DNA of 64,000 nt from contig NC_086022.1 in NCBI RefSeq assembly GCF_036323735.1, forward strand, positions 64,166,702-64,230,701. The letters are read 5' to 3'. Below are positions 52,961-63,954 of this stretch, in pieces. Under the pieces are notes generated by a model. The model saw nothing but the letters and a program-made list of their open reading frames with translations, was not told where the DNA came from and did no database searches. The stretch comes from Rattus norvegicus (taxonomy: Eukaryota > Chordata > Mammalia > Rodentia > Muridae). Position numbers and translations under genes: made by a program. Position 1 is the stretch's first letter, and each line of letters begins with the position of its first letter.

Positions 52961-54083
52961 GTGACAATATTCCTGAGGCCATAAGTAGTCCAAGGATTGA
53001 AGTTGAGCACTGCAATCGGAGGGATTGAAGGAGGGCATCTGGACCTAATGGAGAGGACTTAAGTAATTATGAAGGGGCAGAAGCACCGGGACTTGGGTTG
53101 TTGAGGCAGGAGGAACATTCTTTGATGAGGCTAAAGGGGGAACTAAGCAGATCGATGTGGGAGAGGGAAAGAGGGTCTGTGCTGGGAATATGAGAGAAGC
53201 AGGCAGAGTGGACATTATAGATCACCTAAAAAGCTCAACTATCCTTTGACTTCATCCTGCTAGTAAGGGTGATATTGGCAACTTGGGCAAGGACACAAAT
53301 CTATGATGACAGCAAAGAGGCAGGGTCAACAAGCATATTATCTGATCTATCACACCCAGTCTGAGCCAAGGGGCTGAGAAGTGACTGTGTAGCCCTCAGC
53401 AGCGCTAAAACCATCATCCTGTCAGGACTGAGAAGAGTTTCATAGGAAGTCATTTCACTTCATGACTGTCACCTGAATAAACATGCGGACCTCATAGGTA
53501 TTTTGACACATTTCATCCTTATATCAGTCCTGAGAAGTAAGCAATTACCACGTAGTATTTGGTCTCTAAGGAAGAGATCAGACGTGAGCACTGGGGTGTG
53601 CCTGTATTTAGGAGAATAGAAGAAAAAGGGAAAGAAAAGAAGGAAAACAAACATAGAAGCAACTAGTGTCAGAAGACATCAAGGACAGAGAGAACACAGG
53701 AGGCTTAGGGAGCATGAGACAGGTCAGTTGGCAGAGAGTATCAATGAGAAGAGGGAAGGGACCGAAGACAGAATGGTCAGGACCAAGACATGTGGTCAAG
53801 GAAGATAGGGAGGTGACTTGCAGTGTAAATTACTGTGGGGCAATTGGACACTGAAGAGTGCGTCTAAGAGGAATAAGAATCAGACAGAGGGCATTTTCCC
53901 TTTAGCCTTGGATGTGGGTACAGGCAGAGGGGAGAGGACACTGGGAAAGAGGGAGTCTGGAGTAAGACCAAGGTGCGTGGTGTGTGCAAAGTCCTGAAAA
54001 AGGCAACATAGTATTTCGTTTCTTCCCATTCCCCAGCCTGATATAAAATGATCAATGTCCCTGCACAGCCTGACCAATGGTTA
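52961..54083. other. Unique non-coding sequence
   Basis: Purine-rich between 53620 and 53810. A weak MIR-like piece (TTTCATCCTTATATCAGTCC) lies near 53507-53560. No gene recognised. Confidence 0.45.

Positions 54084-54136
<53 letters not shown>
54084..54136. repeat. (CA)n microsatellite
   Basis: About 26 AC units followed by a GTCACGTCAC duplication. Confidence 0.97.
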
Positions 54137-54140
<4 letters not shown>

Positions 54141-55473
54141 CGTCACATGGTCCATCTGCTTGGTCCACACAACCGTCTTTCTCCAGTTAACAGACTGTTC
54201 TCTTTGAAAATATTTTTTTCTCTCCTCATTTTTGGATCTTGAAAACAGTCTACCCCCCAAGAGAAATAATTGCCTTCTTGCCTCTCCTCCCCAATGACAG
54301 CCTGTGAGGCCAAGGCTACAGAACCTCACCCAAAATAGATCAAATATTTTAAATGTTTTCTTCTTTGCGCCCCTTACAAATATGCCTGCAATGCCAAGCC
54401 AATTATGAGATTGGCTTTTCTCCCCTTGAAAAGAGTGAAGGATGTGTTTTCCTGGTTAGGAGGCAAGGCCAGACTCTGCCACATGGTCTTGGTTGGAGTT
54501 CAGACAGCCTTCATTAAGTATGAACTAGAAGACACAACGTGCACAGCTGGGTAAATATGTGTGTGTAGAACGAGAGGATCTGGTCCTAGATACCGTTTTA
54601 CACAAATTGGAGACCTGTGTCAAGCAAAGCAGTTCTTTAAAAGCAGGCATGGGTTTTTATAAGGTGAATAAAGGCATAGAGTCTGACACTATGCCTTGTA
54701 GCTCGCCCATAGTCAGACGGTAGGGAAAAAGCCAGCTGTAGTGCAGAGTGCCTCGGATGCTCACCAGAGAGCAGTGTCTCGTTTCTGTGTTTCTCTGATG
54801 GTTTTATAGACCCAAGAGTAGACTCTTAAAAAGGGGAGACTACAGAGACACCCATGACTATCCAGGTCAAAAAGTAAAGGGCAGAAGTTTACCACAGGGA
54901 GGCCAAGGAAGTGGCCAGGCCTGCTCTGTGATGAGGGAAGGATGCACCGTTTGTCCCAGGTGCCCCCATCCCAGGGGACATTTTCTGTTCATGCATTCCT
55001 TCTATTTTTGTCAGATCTTCGTCATTATTCCAAAAAACCCAGGACTCTTCTTACCCAAGAGACTGGCCACCTCAAATGGGTCTATGAAGCTCCCATTTCA
55101 GCTGTTCCTACCATCGTCATAAAACTGCTGGCTACATGTCAGTGGTCCTCCCACATGACTGTCACTATGTGAGGCACATGAGTGGCCATGTAGAGGACCT
55201 CAGGCAGGGCAGGGCCACTCATGCTAGTCAGGTGGCCCTGAGTTAGTTCTGCCTTTGGTCTGAGGATAAAGGATAATAGTCTTTCCCAGAACCACAAAGA
55301 TGACCAAATACTAGTACCCGAAAGGGAGAATTCCTTGTCTATGTAGATTGTTTTTCTAAAACAGAAAACCCCAAAAATTAAAGATGATACAGCAAACATC
55401 TTCATACATGGTCTACAGGATTAAGGAAAGTGATAGTTTCTCATTATAATTACTCTTCTTTCATACATGGTAA

Positions 55474-55478
<5 letters not shown>
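54137..55478. other. Unique non-coding sequence
   Basis: A faint MIR-like trace at 54650-54745; otherwise nothing recognised. Confidence 0.45.
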
Positions 55479-55521
<43 letters not shown>

Positions 55522-55845
55522 CTTGTGGTGCTATGTGATGTGAGTGTGTGTATGCATTCCCATGCACACATGTGCAGAGGTCAGAACAGGACATAGGATA
55601 TCCTCTAACACACTCTACTGTATTGCTTTGAATCAGGGTCTCTCACATAGCCTGTATCCTACAATTTCAGCTAGGCTAACTGGCCAGTGAGCTTTCAGGA
55701 TCCATCTGTCTCTACCTGCCAAGGCTAGGGTTATAAGCACTAGCAGCCACGTCTGACCTTTTACTGGCTGCTGAGGATTTAGACCCAGGTCCTTATGTTT
55801 GCTAAGCAAGTGCGCTCTTGCCAACGAAGCCATCTTCCCAGCCCC
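55479..55845 (-). mobile_element. B4A-type SINE with (TG)n, minus strand
   Basis: (TG)n at 55479-55519, then GCAGAGGTCAGAACAGGACA, TGAATCAGGGTCTCTCACAT, CTAACTGGCCAGTGAGCTTTC, GGATCCATCTGTCTCTACC and GAAGCCATCTTCCCAGCCCC. The TG run is in the place of the CA-rich tail. Confidence 0.82.
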
Positions 55846-56645
55846 AGATTTCCTAACTCCACAATCCTTACTGTTCTCTGTCCTTATACAAACAACTGAC
55901 ATCTTGGACATGGTCCCAGTCTTCTGATGCTCCCATCCATAAATAAGTCACACAAAAGGGATCACTTCAGCCATACTTGCTCTTCTGCTGTCTTTCACCA
56001 GGGATGCCTTTGAGATTCAGGCACACATCGTGTATGTGTTTTAGCTGCTGGGTAGAATACCTGCAGCCTCTCCTTGCTGGACGCTCTTGGGCCTTCAGCA
56101 TCATTCTCATGATTGCAGACAGCACTTGGCCGAGCTCCCGTTTGCTGTAGAGTATGAGAATTTCTCAAGAGGACGGACTTACAGTGACATCCCTGGTAGA
56201 AATCACCAGTTGATTTGCTTCTCTGAAGCGTGTACAAGTGTTTTTGTTCTGCATTACCCTAGACACTTAGTTTTGTGTGATTACAAATTATTTCTTTTCT
56301 CAGCTGTTGGCTGTGAGATAGTTCCATCTAGAACTTGGGTTTTCCTGATGACCAACAGGGTAGAACCAATTTGAGATTAGCTCTCTTACTTTGTGATGTA
56401 GGCTGTATGACTGAGTAGTTAAAGGATGGACCACTAATGTGGACGGATAGTTTTTGTCTTCCGTATCCTCTCTCCCTTTCCTCCCCCATCTCTCTCTTTT
56501 CCTATTTGGCCTCCTTTCTTATTTATTCTCCTTTTTCTCTCTCCTTTTCTCTCCCTTCTATTAGCCTCTCCTTCTCCCTTCCCTCTCTCTCCTCCCTGTC
56601 TCTTCCAGATGACACATATCCTTTGATATTCTAGGTTTTTCCTTT
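55846..56645. other. Unique sequence with pyrimidine-rich patch
   Basis: CT-rich low complexity at about 56455-56605 explains a Ser/Leu/Pro-rich frame (56437-56634). No gene recognised. Confidence 0.55.
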
Positions 56646-56800
56646 TCTTTTTTCTTTTGTTATTTTGTGTGTGTGGGGGTCGTGTTTTGAACCAAGGTTT
56701 TTCTATGTAGAACTCACTCTGCAGACCACACTGGCCTCAGAGTTCTGTTGCCTCTGCCCCCTGAGTGCTGGATTAAAGGTGTGTGTCACCATGCAGCACA
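56646..56800 (-). mobile_element. B1 SINE, minus strand
   Basis: Complement of the tail (TTTTCTTTTGTTATTTTG), then CCAAGGTTTTTCTATGTAG, CACACTGGCCTCAGAGTTC, CCCTGAGTGCTGGATTAAAG and TGTGTGTCACCATGCAGC. Confidence 0.85.
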
Positions 56801-57150
56801 TTCCAGGTATATCAAATCTCTTGCCTTTATATATTGAGTTACTCCCTCTCAACTGGGCTTTTTACTTAACATGTGATATCTTTTGGAAACAGACATTTTT
56901 ATATCCTAGTGCAACTAAACCTTTTCATTTAATTCTTACTGCATATTTACAAATATTAGCCATTTCTTTGTAAAAACGACTCCAAAATCTTGGTGGCCTA
57001 CAACCAGAGCAGTTTGGTTCTTCCTTCTTTCCCAGGAAGCCTGGGCACAGAGCTCTCTGCTGGGCTTGGCAGACTCTCAGACCCAACCCAGTTCCATGTG
57101 TCTCATCTTCTCATGGTGGCAACAGGCTGAAGAGCAGCTACTATCTGGGG
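56801..57150. other. Unique or very old repeat-derived sequence
   Basis: The part at 56970-57150 (AAAACGACTCCAAAATCTTGG, GTGGCCTACAACCAG) resembles an old mammalian repeat whose consensus contains AAACTTAGTGGCTTAAAAC; family not assigned. Confidence 0.35.
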
Positions 57151-57430
57151 TGTGTTAGTTTTCCGAGCTGCTGTCACAAATTAACACAGACTGGGTGGCT
57201 TAAAAAAGCAGATGCTTATTCTCCCTCAATTCTGGAGGGAAGGACTCCAAAATTAGAGCTTCAACAGAGTTCTGGCTTTTTCTGGATGAGAATCCATTCC
57301 ATGAGTCTGTCTTCGCTTCTGGTGTCTGTGGTTTATAGATGATTGCTGAACATCCCTTCTCCCTGTCTTCTTTCTCTCAAACCTCCCCCTCTTGCTTTTC
57401 TTACAAGGATTCTGGCATCGGGCAGAATAT
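57151..57430 (-). mobile_element. MLT1-like LTR (ERVL-MaLR), minus strand
   Basis: Plus-strand view: TGTGTTAGTTTTCCGAGCTGC, ACACAGACTGGGTGGCTTAA, CAATTCTGGAGGGAAGGAC and GAATCCATTCCATGAG are the reverse of MLT1. An old eutherian element, truncated on its 5' side. Confidence 0.7.
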
Positions 57431-57432
57431 AG

Positions 57433-57540
57433 ATCTGGCATCTATGACCACAGCACTCGAGAGGTTGTGGCAGGAAAGTTGTGAGTTACACAGCAAGTTC
57501 TAGTCCAGGTTTCACTGGCCTTGTCGAAAACAAAGGAGCA
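57433..57540 (+). mobile_element. B1-like fragment, diverged, plus strand
   Basis: TCTATGACCACAGCACTCGAG, AGGTTGTGGCAGGAAAGTTG and CACTGGCCTTGTCGAAAAC are B1-like in order. Confidence 0.5.
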
Positions 57541-57664
57541 AAGAAAAGTGCTATCGTCATTGGATCAGAATCTACCTCAGTGGCCCAGTGGTCTAAGATC
57601 CTCCATTACACTTGAAAAAACTCTAAAATAGTCTAAATCAAGATTCTGTACCTGAGAGAGGGCA

Positions 57665-58150
57665 TGCTACCTTTGTTCAAACAGAATGCTCTCTAGCTCC
57701 ATCCATTTCCTGCAAATGTCATGCTTCATTCTCCCTTACTACTGGAAAAATTCCATATTGTCCTCACTGTATCCACTCATCTGTAATGGATATCTTGGCT
57801 GGCAAGCCAGCATCTCTGTGGTGTGCCGATTGAGAGTCATTAGGATGTCCACAGAGGACTGCCATGCCCCTGTTTACATTCAGTTGTTTGAGGAACCGCC
57901 ATATTGACCTCCCTGTGGCTAGAGCAGTTTACATTCCCACCTGTAGTCAACAAGTGTTCCTCTTGCCCTGCACTCTCTCCAGCCTTCGTTGTCCTTTGTC
58001 TGGTTAATAATTAGCCCTTCTGGATGGAGTGGGACAGACTCTCCAAGCAGTTTTAATTTGCATTTCTCTGATGGCTAAGGGTGTTCAACACTTTCTTCCC
58101 AGATTCTTACTGGCCATTTGTATTTCTACCTTGTGAACTATTGATTGGAT
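57665..58150 (-). mobile_element. L1 ORF2 C-terminal fragment, minus strand, old
   Basis: Plus-strand view has CTAGCTCCATCCATTTCCTG, GATATCTTGGCTGGCAAGCC, GAGGAACCGCCATATTGACC, GTTTACATTCCCACC and TTAATTTGCATTTCTCTGATG, the well-known reverse of the ORF2 C-terminal and 3' end. Strongly diverged, thus older than the copy at 33151. Confidence 0.85.
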
Positions 58151-58184
58151 GATTTAGGGCCTGAGTGTTCAGATTTGGGATACA

Positions 58185-58186
58185 CA

Positions 58187-58238
<52 letters not shown>
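58185..58238. repeat. (CA)n microsatellite
   Basis: About 26 CA units. Confidence 0.97.
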
Positions 58239-58241
<3 letters not shown>

Positions 58242-58369
58242 CTTAGTTACTGTCTGATGCATAGTTGTTGGTTTCAAGTTCAAACCAGTGTCTCCCCCTG
58301 ACTCCACCCTTCCAATCTTGTCACATACTCTACACAGGGCAGCAGAAGTAACTTTTCCTCCAAGCTCAA

Positions 58370-59156
58370 AATCACCCAGTGATTCTCCATCTTACTTAGA
58401 ACAAAACCCAAAGTCCTTTCTAGCATTCAGAAGCTCTGGATAATGTGACCAGCAATTGGCTATCACTCCTTCCTGGTAAGGCTGGACTTGGCCTCTGTTT
58501 TAATATGCACCTGCTCTTCTTGCTTGGCAGATGCTTTTACTTTGTATAGCCTCACTGCTGGCTCCTTTGCTTATTTGCTTGCTTTCTCTCTGTGTGTAGG
58601 CACATGCGTGTGCCGGTGTGTTTCTCTCTCTGTGTGTGCATGCACTATGTGTGAACGGAGATCAGAGCAGGACACTGTCTCTCTGCTGATGTCTGCATTC
58701 TTATCATGACACAACATCGCTCACTGAAGGGGAAGCTCAAGTTTGGCTAGGCTGGCTGGCCAGTGAACTCCCAGAATCCTCCTGTCTCTACCTGTCCATG
58801 CTGGGGTTATAGGCATACTCAGTCATACCTGGCCTTTCATGTGGGTACTTGGCTTCAAACTTGGATCCTTATACTTGCTGAGCAAGGAGTCTTACCCACT
58901 TGGTCATTTCCCTGGCTGATCTCGGCTTTGTTTATGCTCTCCTCTAGAAGCTCTTAAGAGAAAACTTCCGTCTTGACCTTTAGCCTGTCTTTTTCTTTTT
59001 TTTAATAGTACTCACCACTGAGTGATGTTATATTGTTATGGATTAGTCAGTGTTTATCTGTTCCTCATCATCAGAGTGTATTTAGTTCATAACATCCAGG
59101 ACAGGCCTTGGCGTATAAAAGAAATTCAATAAATATTTGTCCAGTGAGTGAATGAA
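58370..59156 (+). mobile_element. L2 relic, plus strand, split by a B4A SINE
   Basis: The 5' part (58370-58585) has AGAACAAAACCCAAAGTCC and TCTGGATAATGTGACCAGC, like the AAATCCAAACTCC and GATCTGGCCCC region of L2. The 3' part (58921-59156) has AGTACTCACCACTGAGTGATG, GGCCTTGGCGTATAAAAG and ATTCAATAAATATTTGTCC, the L2 3' end. The B4A lies between. L2 is an ancient mammalian LINE. Confidence 0.65.
58590..58920 (-). mobile_element. B4A-type SINE, minus strand, inside L2
   Basis: TGTGTAGGCACATGCGTGTG, GAACGGAGATCAGAGCAGG, GCTGGCTGGCCAGTGAACTC, ATGCTGGGGTTATAGGCATAC and CTTACCCACTTGGTCATTTCC. Confidence 0.8.
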
Positions 59157-59481
59157 AAGTGAACTATTTTGTTATTCTTTTAGAGATGTAGTTTCGTGTT
59201 CTTGAATAATATCTTTATTCTCCGTTATGTTTCAAGTTTTCAGTAGTAGACACTGTCTGTTGACTTTTTAACTAAGCCAAGTTTTAGGGTTCCCATCCGC
59301 TGAAATCCTGTGGGCATGTTCTTGCTGGTTCTCATTCCATCATTATTGTTCTGGTGAAATCGACAATCTGACTCTATAGACTTCCCTCATTGTTAAGCTA
59401 AACTGTCCCAGGGTGACTGTTCCTTTCTTATGCAGATGTCTAGTCCTTATGTTGGTCTGGGGTATTTGTTTGTTTGTTTTG
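59157..59481. other. Unique non-coding sequence
   Basis: Nothing recognised. Confidence 0.5.
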
Positions 59482-59870
59482 TTTTATTGTCAACATGACA
59501 CAATGCCTACCAGGTACTGTGGAAAAAGAAAATGTCAATTGAGAAATTGCCTCCACGAGAACGGTCTGTGGGGGCATCGTCTTGATTGCTGAATAATGTG
59601 AGAAGGACATAACCCACTGTGCGCAGAGCCACCCCTGGGTACATGGCCCTGGGCTGTATGAGAGAGCAGGCTGAGGAAACTGTGGAAGCAAGACACAAGC
59701 AGCACTCCTCCATGGTCTCTGCTTCAGTTCTTGCTTCAAGGTTCCTGCTTGAGCTCCTGCCTTGGGCTTCTTTCCATGATGGAGTATAACCTGTGAGCCC
59801 AAGTAAACCTTCTCTTCCCCAAGTTGTTTTTTGGTCAGTTTTTTAACAGAGCAACAGAAAGAAAACTAGA
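59482..59870 (+). mobile_element. Rodent LTR, plus strand
   Basis: TTGTCAACATGACACAATGC, AATTGAGAAATTGCCTCCAC, AGCAGGCTGAGGAAACTGTG, AAGCAGCACTCCTCCATGG, AAGTAAACCTTCTCTTCCCC and AACAGAAAGAAAACTAGACC follow the order of the elements at 10927 and 62661. Confidence 0.7.
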
Positions 59871-60249
59871 CCGGTCATTTCTGAAGTGACAGTGATCTCA
59901 ATCATCTCATGTTAACGAAACTTTCCCCCAAATCCATCAACTCATCCATCTACTTAAAATGCCCTGGCAGAGCCCGGTGCCCGGGATCTGTTGGATACTT
60001 TCCCACCCAGCCGTGCAGCTAAGACCTGAAATTTCCCTACACCATCACAACACCGGTGACTCCTTTCCCGAGGTTCCATCCTCTATTTTTTCTTGGATTC
60101 TAGCTTCTACTGTAATATTTCCCCCCTTCTGATGGTGGTTATAACCTCAAGAACAGGACTACTTCAGAACGACATCTTTTTGTCTTACACTGTTTTTCAT
60201 TTCTTTACCTCAGGACTTGAGATAGAGTAAGTTACTAAAGACGCATGCT
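59871..60249. other. Unique non-coding sequence
   Basis: Nothing recognised. Confidence 0.5.
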
Positions 60250-60424
60250 CAGGGGGAGGTTCTCAACCTGTGGGTTGCCACCCCCCTACATGGGCTCGCA
60301 CATCAGATATATACATTATAATTCACAACAGTAGGAAAATTACAGTTATGAAGTAGCAACAAAATCTATGGTTGGGGGCCACAGTCACAAGAAGAACCAT
60401 ATCAGAGGTTGAGAACCATTGGTT
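60250..60424. mobile_element. hAT-Charlie MITE (URR1-type)
   Basis: The ends are inverted: GGTTCTCAACCTGTGGG at the left and GGTTGAGAACCATTG at the right. The interior has ACATCAGATATATACATTAT and AAATTACAGTTATGAAGTAG. This is the rodent URR1-type non-autonomous DNA transposon. No transposase. A clean 8-bp duplication was not visible. Confidence 0.88.
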
Positions 60425-60739
60425 TAGGGGTTGGCTGTTCAAGAGCATGGCATCTCTAAGCATTTCCTTGCTGTGTTTAGTTCCGCAGAAGGCATGTTAA
60501 CTCATGAATCTCATAAGAAGCCACTAACACCACCTTAACGGCCTCTCCCTCATGGCTTCACCTAACCCTAGTTTCCTCCCAGATGCTCCCTTAACCCAGG
60601 AATTGGGGGATTAAATTTTCAAACACTAAATTTTGAGCACATATTGAGACCGTAGGCAGGATTCCAGCCATACATTGTACCAGCCCAGTGTGCTTTCCTC
60701 CTAGCACGAGGTATTGAAATTGTTTTCTTAAATAATAAA
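60425..60739. other. Unique non-coding sequence
   Basis: Nothing recognised. Confidence 0.5.
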
Positions 60740-60940
60740 AAATTTGTGTGTAAGTATATGTATGCATGTGTGCATGTATATATATTACCATAGGCATGTT
60801 AGTGTCTGTAAGTACCGGAGGACAGAGCTGGGTCCCCTGGACCTGGAGTTACAGGGAGCTATGAGTCTCTAGCGTGGGTCCTAGGAACTGAGCCCAGCAA
60901 GCCCTCTTAGCCACTGAGCTTCCCTCCTCCCCATTTCTCT
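60740..60940 (-). mobile_element. B3 SINE, minus strand
   Basis: GTGTGTAAGTATATGTATGC, ACCGGAGGACAGAGCTGGG, CCCTGGACCTGGAGTTACAG, GCGTGGGTCCTAGGAACTGAG and CTCTTAGCCACTGAGC are the reverse of B3. Confidence 0.8.
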
Positions 60941-62117
60941 ATTTTTATCTTTTCTCTACTTTCCCCCTCATCTTTCTTTGTTCTTCTATTTTATTTTTGC
61001 AGGATTTTTTCCCCCTAAACTTGAATTTTTAATTCTCGAATTTTCAAACAATTTTGCCACAATCCTTTTATTTACAAAAAGTCATGACATGTCTGGGTCC
61101 CTGGAGTGGAATCTTCCAGACTGTCCCTGGAGAGGACAAACCTGACTGGTAGGGTGCTAGGGTCCATGGGGATGAAAGGGTAGGGGCTGGGGGGTAGTTC
61201 AAGGTTCCTGGGAACTGGTTTTCATTTGAACGTTGTCCTGTCTGCTACCCTAAAGCTTGCCACTTTTCTTCAGAGAATAAAGAAAACCAACTTCCTATCT
61301 TCCCTCGGGTTCCTAGAGGAAGTTCGCCTGGTTGTGCCTAGGGACTGGATGCCATTTGGGTTTTACCACTCCACACCTTCAGAGATTCCCGGGACTTAAG
61401 AATCCTGACCCTGAGATTCAAATTAGCATTTTTTTTCATTGGCCTACCAATTCACACCTGGCCCTCTGCTGGTTCCTTTCCAGGTCCATTTGCCTCGAGG
61501 GAATTATTTATGAGCTTTACTTCTTTCCTATCTTTTTTGTTTGTGGGGGGGAGGTCAGGCTGAGAGAAGGAACACAAATATGTAAGTAAGTTCTGTTCAC
61601 CCAGTTAGCCATGCTTAACCATGTCTTCCCACGTATCGTCTTCTTCATTTCTGTGTTGTTTATTATGCTCCATATCCTATTAAAATATTCACCTATAACT
61701 TTTCCTCGCCATCTCCAGTTTCATTGCTCACCCAGTGTATTGTAGTGTGGAGTAAGAATTCTGCATACAAATTTATTGTTTCTGCATAATTGACATCTCA
61801 CTGTTCATACCATAGCTGTTTCTCATCTGATTTTAATACTATTTTTGTGCGTCCTTGGGTCTGCATGTACGTTTTCTACTTTAGTCTATTAATTCCTTTG
61901 CCCTGTAGACCCCACCTTAACTAGACCTGCTCTGTGACAATCACACCATCAGCTTCTGAGATCTCTTCTTTACAGATTTGCTATTCTTTTGTTACATTTT
62001 ACAAAATATATCATTTGGGAATTCAATTGGCCAAGTTAATTATATTTTAATATCATTACAAATACTTTGAGGTTTGTCATTTGTGAAAATAGTGTGTATT
62101 TCCACTTGTTGTTTTTG
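60941..62117. other. Unique non-coding sequence
   Basis: Pyrimidine-rich at the start and AT-rich near 61980-62060. No gene or clear repeat; very old L1 cannot be excluded near 61980-62080. Confidence 0.45.
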
Positions 62118-62265
62118 TTTGTTTGCTGTTTTCTGTTTTGTTTCTGAGACAAGTTTTCACTATGTAACCTTGGCTGGTCTCAGTTATGTAGGCCAGGCTG
62201 GCCTTGAACTCACAAAGGGCATCTGGCTCTGCTTCCCAAGTGCTGGGACTAAAGTGTCCAGCTTT
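62118..62265 (-). mobile_element. B1 SINE, minus strand
   Basis: T/G-rich tail complement, CTGAGACAAGTTTTCACTATG, TAGGCCAGGCTGGCCTTGAAC and CCCAAGTGCTGGGACTAAAG. Confidence 0.92.
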
Positions 62266-62413
62266 ATTTGAGTGTTTTTATGGCCTTAAATAAGTTTGGG
62301 AACTTTTTAATGTATTTTTATGTATTTAACTACATCAATTCAGGATAACATAAACTTTTTGTCCTAATTACAAGCAGCATATTTTCCCATTTAAAAAAAA
62401 ATAATTAGAGCTG

Positions 62414-62575
62414 AGAGCTAGAGAAATGGCTCAGCAGTTAAGAGCACTGACTGTTCTTCCAAAGGTCCTGAGTTCAGTTCCCATCTGTAATGGGGTCTAA
62501 TGCAGGCCCTCTTCCGATGTGTCTGAAGACAGCAACAGTGTACTTATAACATAAAATAATAAACTTAAGAAAAAA
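62414..62575 (+). mobile_element. B2 SINE, plus strand, with 11-bp TSD
   Basis: AGAGCTAGAGAAATGGCTCAG, GCAGTTAAGAGCACTGACTG, GAGTTCAGTTCCCATCTGTA (a deletion removes the AGCAACCACATGGTGG part) and GAAGACAGCAACAGTGTAC, then an A-rich tail. Flanked by perfect AATTAGAGCTG (62403-62413 and 62576-62586). Confidence 0.95.
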
Positions 62576-62660
62576 AATTAGAGCTGGCTGGTTACAGGTG
62601 CTCTAGATGCCCTGAGTTTTGCTAAGTTCTTTTTATCAACTGCGATGAATTTGAAGATTG

Positions 62661-63017
62661 TGTGTTAGCTAATCTTGGTTGTCAACTTGACGTACCTGGG
62701 AAGCGGGAGTCTCAATAGAAGAGTTGCTTCCATCAGACTGACCCAAAGGCACGCCTGTGGACATGACTGACTGATGGAGGAGGGCCTAGCCCACCAGGGG
62801 GGGTGTCATCCCTAGGCAGGTGTGCCTGGGCCGTATAAGCAGGTAGCTCAGCAAGCCAATAAGCAGCATTGCATTGTGGGCTTGGCTTCATCTCCTGTCT
62901 TCTGGTTCCTCTTCTCTCCAGCCCTGGCTTCCCTGTGTGATGTCCTGTAAACTCTAAACTAGGTAAGCCCTCTTCTACCTGGTTTTGTTCAAAGGTAACA
63001 GAATGCAGACTAGAACA
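62661..63017 (+). mobile_element. Rodent LTR, plus strand
   Basis: Starts TGTGTTAGCTAATCTTGGTT with GTCAACTTGACGTACC. It contains GGAGGAGGGCCTAGCCCACC, GTGTCATCCCTAGGCAGG and ACTCTAAACTAGGTAAGCCC. Ends GCAGACTAGAACA. Same family as 41290 and 59482. Confidence 0.7.
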
Positions 63018-63954
63018 ATTCTCTTCCAATTTCTACACAAATAGGAATAGCAATTAGAGACTTTTTTTTTTAACTACCCTAATGGCTTATTCTTCTCCTT
63101 CATAAAAGGGGCAGTGTTGACTCTTGTCTTTTTAGAAGTTGTAATGAAGTCACTTTAGCATGCCCTCATGAAACACGATGTGCTCTATGACTGCTAGATG
63201 TCTCTCAGCGTGCTCACGAGGATTTTATTCTCAGTTTTCTTAGAATTGTCTACAAATAATTATTAATTTATTTATATTATTCTACAGATAAATATTAATT
63301 ACCAAATATTATCCCTTATCTTAGATAATTTTTCCTTTTTTAAACATTTCAGATTTTAGACCCTCTCTGCGTTTACTCCCTTTTTACACTATTTGATGAA
63401 ATTTGATAATTTTCCAACTTTAATTTCATAAGTGCAGTTAGCTACTCTAGTCTCTCTGTTTTTTGAGGGTCCGTCTCTGCGTGTACTTTGTGGGTACACT
63501 TCATGGCCTATTTTCTATGACAAGGCTCTCACTTTATAAGCTCTGGAAAGATTTCATTTGGCTAGAAGAATGTGGGAAGGAATATTCAGCCTTAAAGAGA
63601 ATAAATCCTCTCGTCTGTTCAATAAGGTAGATTTCTTAAAAATTGAAGTGCTGTCTATTTTTTTTTTTTTATGAAATAAAGGAGGTGGATTCTTGTTTTG
63701 AATGGAAGGAAAAAAAAACATGGCCTGCTTTTACATTTAAAGTCAAGCCACAAACCAAATACAGTTGCAGCTTCTGATCGATGTGACAGTAAGCTCTAGG
63801 AAACAAAGATGAGAAAATATATAAGGTGTCATGGAAATGTTTCTGAAAGTCTCTTCACATCCATTATGGTCGACTAAGTTCTGTGAAAGACAAGCTTTTC
63901 TTTATCTGGGATGATACTATTGGGAAATATATTCCATCGGAATGTCCTCTATAA
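63018..63954. other. Unique non-coding sequence, AT-rich
   Basis: No repeat or gene recognised. T runs lie at 63062-63071 and 63658-63670, and an A run near 63710. Confidence 0.5.
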
